From positions 134,498-198,497 of the forward strand of contig NZ_JOBH01000017.1 of assembly GCF_000717745.1 (NCBI RefSeq): a stretch of DNA of 64,000 nucleotides. Reading direction: 5' to 3'. The DNA comes from Streptomyces violens. GTDB lineage: Bacteria; Actinomycetota; Actinomycetes; Streptomycetales; Streptomycetaceae. Below, piece by piece: positions 62,550 through 64,000 of this stretch. Position numbers and translations under genes: made by a program. Position 1 is the first letter of the stretch, and each line of letters opens with the position of its first letter. The notes beneath the pieces were generated by a model. It saw only the letters and a list, made by a program, of their open reading frames with translations. It did not search any database and was not told the DNA's origin.

Positions 62550-63281
62550 CTACGGGCCGCGGCCGTCATCCGCGGACCCGCCGCCGCGCCGCCCGCCGTG
62601 CAGCCGGGCCAGCGTCTCCTCCGCGATCTCGGGCAGCGGCCGCCCGGTCACGAATGCGTCGGCGCGCAGCCGGGCGAGCGCCTCGGCCACCGGTACGCCC
62701 GTCTCCTGGGAGAGCATCCCGGCCGCGCGGTGCGTACGGCCCCAGTGCGCGTCCATCATCGGCGTCGGATTCCACGGCAGCGCGGACGGCGCCGTCAGCA
62801 GCGCGACCGTCGCGGCGCGCGCGGCCCGAGCACAGTTCCGTACGGTCTCCTCGTCCGGCTCCCACGCCTCGTGCCGCAGCAGATCGATGGAGCCCACGGG
62901 GTGCTCCTCGCTGCCGTCGGTCATCGGGAAGGCGTACACCGAGCCGACCTCCCGGAGCTCCTGGCGGGCCGCGGCGCCGAAGATCGGCCACTCCGTCAGC
63001 CGGCCGTGCAGATCGGCCACGATCACCACCCGCCCGGTCGCCGCCGCCGTCACGCACGGCCCCTCGCCCACCTCGAACTGGATCTCCTCCAGCCGCATCG
63101 CCGCCGCGCCGCTCGCGTGCAGGAGCTGGCGGTCGGGGGTGTCGGTGAGCAGCGAGAGCGTCGCCCCGTCCACCGGAAGGGCCGCGCACAGCGCCTCGCA
63201 CAACCGCTCGGGGAGCCTACGCGCGTCCCCCTCGGCGGCAGCGGCCAGCACCAGCTCCGCCGCGGCGGACGAATCCGTCAT
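62550..63281 (-). CDS. GAF-ANTAR domain regulator 3
   Basis: 243 residues. GAF (LCEALCAALPVDGATLSLL; IQFEVGEGPCVTAAATGRVV; SVYAFPMTDGSEEHPVGSIDLL) and a less canonical ANTAR (THRAAGMLSQETGVPVAEALARLRADAFVTGRPLPEIAEETLARL). It converges on regulator 2 with 23 bases between. The 63282-63595 gap upstream holds no gene or element I can name. Confidence 0.9.
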   Translation of the reverse strand: MTDSSAAAELVLAAAAEGDARRLPERLCEALCAALPVDGATLSLLTDTPDRQLLHASGAAAMRLEEIQFEVGEGPCVTAAATGRVVIVADLHGRLTEWPIFGAAARQELREVGSVYAFPMTDGSEEHPVGSIDLLRHEAWEPDEETVRNCARAARAATVALLTAPSALPWNPTPMMDAHWGRTHRAAGMLSQETGVPVAEALARLRADAFVTGRPLPEIAEETLARLHGGRRGGGSADDGRGP

Positions 63282-63595
63282 ACGATCACTTGCCCCGGTC
63301 GGTGGTCCTCTCGGTAAGGGCTGCCCTCACGGGTAGCCCTCCGGTCCCGCGGACAAACCACCTGCCCGGCCAACGGATCGGCCACACCGCCGAGCCGTCG
63401 GCCCGGTGTGGCGCTCGGGACCGTGCGCCGAAGGGACAGTCACCCGAACCTCCGTGATCTTTTGTGATCCGCCACGATCCGCCGTGCGGCACATGCGGGC
63501 AGTTGTCGTCAACGGTCACGCGGCGTGGCGTTCTGGTGCAGGCTGCCGTCCTCGGTACACGCAGCGGGGCGTGGGCCGGGCCGAGGAGGGCAATC

Positions 63596-64000
63596 GTGGT
63601 GGCGGGGGAGTCGCGGCGCGGAGAGCCGCGTGAGGAGCGGCGGGTGGGGAACCTGACGGAGCCGCGGACAGGGACGGTCGACCGCCGGGCGGAGGTGGCG
63701 GAGATCGGGCGGATGATCGAGGGGGCCTCGCCCGAGGGGCCGGTGCGGCTGGTGACGTTGACCGGGGTCGGCGGGGTGGGGAAGACCCGGGTGGCGCTGA
63801 ATGCCGCCGCCGCACTCGAGCCCCGCTTCCGCGACGGGGCGTGGCTGGTGGAGCTCTGCCCGATGATCGATGTGCTGGCGGAGTACCTGGCCGACCGTGA
63901 GCTGCTGCTGGTGCTGGACACCTGCGAGCACCTGACCGATGCCTGCGCGTTCGCCGCCGAGGCACTGCTGAGGGCGGCGCCCGGCCTGCGGATCCTGGCG
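63596..64000 (+). CDS. NB-ARC/AAA ATPase-type transcriptional regulator, 3' end outside window
   Basis: 135 residues are visible from GTG 63596, five bases after GAGGAGGG. VDRRAEVAEIGRMI precedes the Walker A LTGVGGVGKTRVAL (about 56-69), and the Walker B region is LLLVLDTCEHLTDAC. This is the N-terminal ATPase of large LuxR/SARP-like regulators. Between WLVEL and the Walker B only CPMIDVLAEYLADRE remains; relatives, as I recall, have ~20-25 more residues there (the LLxxTVAxALGL segment). An in-frame internal deletion is likely. Confidence 0.85.
   Translation, partial: MVAGESRRGEPREERRVGNLTEPRTGTVDRRAEVAEIGRMIEGASPEGPVRLVTLTGVGGVGKTRVALNAAAALEPRFRDGAWLVELCPMIDVLAEYLADRELLLVLDTCEHLTDACAFAAEALLRAAPGLRILA

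Noticed and set aside
1..64000. Search for CRISPR arrays, insertion sequences, integrases, prophage genes and rRNA
   Set aside because: No spaced identical direct repeats of CRISPR type, no transposase or integrase motifs and no rRNA sequence were seen; the only tandem repeats are those listed.

Overview
The window is about 72% GC actinomycete chromosome. Codon usage, gene content and gene order all point to Streptomyces. From memory it follows the conserved core segment around sigR-rsrA, nrdAB, dasRABC-nagB, wblE and sigH of S. coelicolor (roughly SCO5170 to SCO5250), followed by more variable genes. I see no insertion sequence, prophage, CRISPR array or rRNA operon.

Layout. 1-5.0 kb: the end of a UPF0182 membrane protein, then two identical initiator-tRNA cassettes flanking a long Sel1/TPR-repeat gene. 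5-8 kb: an SsuABC/NMT1-type ABC importer operon. 8-10.2 kb: a divergent Fur-family regulator and catalase (catR/catA). 10.3-17.9 kb: housekeeping genes (CBS protein, hisN, TetR, SMR exporter, rsgA, aroA, M50-like membrane protease, SRAP/HMCES protein, small hydrolase). 18-23.5 kb: the thiol-oxidative-stress pair sigR-rsrA, then two membrane HD-domain proteins (one intact HD-GYP, one degenerate) and a TPR protein. 23.6-28.1 kb: peptide deformylase converging on nrdAB, whose leader carries two NrdR boxes and a cobalamin riboswitch. 28.2-32.9 kb: a sodium:solute symporter with its DUF3311 partner, and cstA-ybdD. 33-39.6 kb: the GlcNAc/chitobiose regulon dasR / dasABC / dasD / nagB with recognisable DasR operators (dre). 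40-46 kb: a PdtaS-like sensor kinase, wblE (whiB1), a lipid kinase, a small membrane protein, a 35-bp tandem repeat, and prsH-sigH.

46-64 kb: GNAT, UBP zinc finger, Na+/H+ antiporter, PLP desulfhydrase, cytoplasmic amidase, AraC regulator, glutaminase, VOC protein, FabH-like KAS III, an epimerase, CorA, secreted snapalysin with its divergent LysR regulator, a DGPF protein plus ECF42-type sigma factor, three GAF-ANTAR regulators in a row, and the start of an NB-ARC/LuxR-type regulator with an apparent internal deletion.

How the genes work together. Many neighbours form regulatory circuits readable from the DNA. CatR probably represses catA through a palindrome between the -35 and -10 boxes. 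SigR/RsrA self-amplifies from a SigR promoter that also gives a longer isoform. DasR controls uptake and catabolism of amino sugars through dre sites, and a further dre-like site lies before the sensor kinase. A Crp-like box covers the wblE promoter. An ECF42-like promoter precedes the DGPF-sigma pair. I found no wholly novel multi-gene system. The less ordinary items are the dre-like site at the kinase, the sigH leader palindrome, the 35-bp tandem repeat, the orphan hairpin between nagB and the kinase, the UBP zinc finger, the HD-GYP/pseudo-HD pair and the ANTAR trio.
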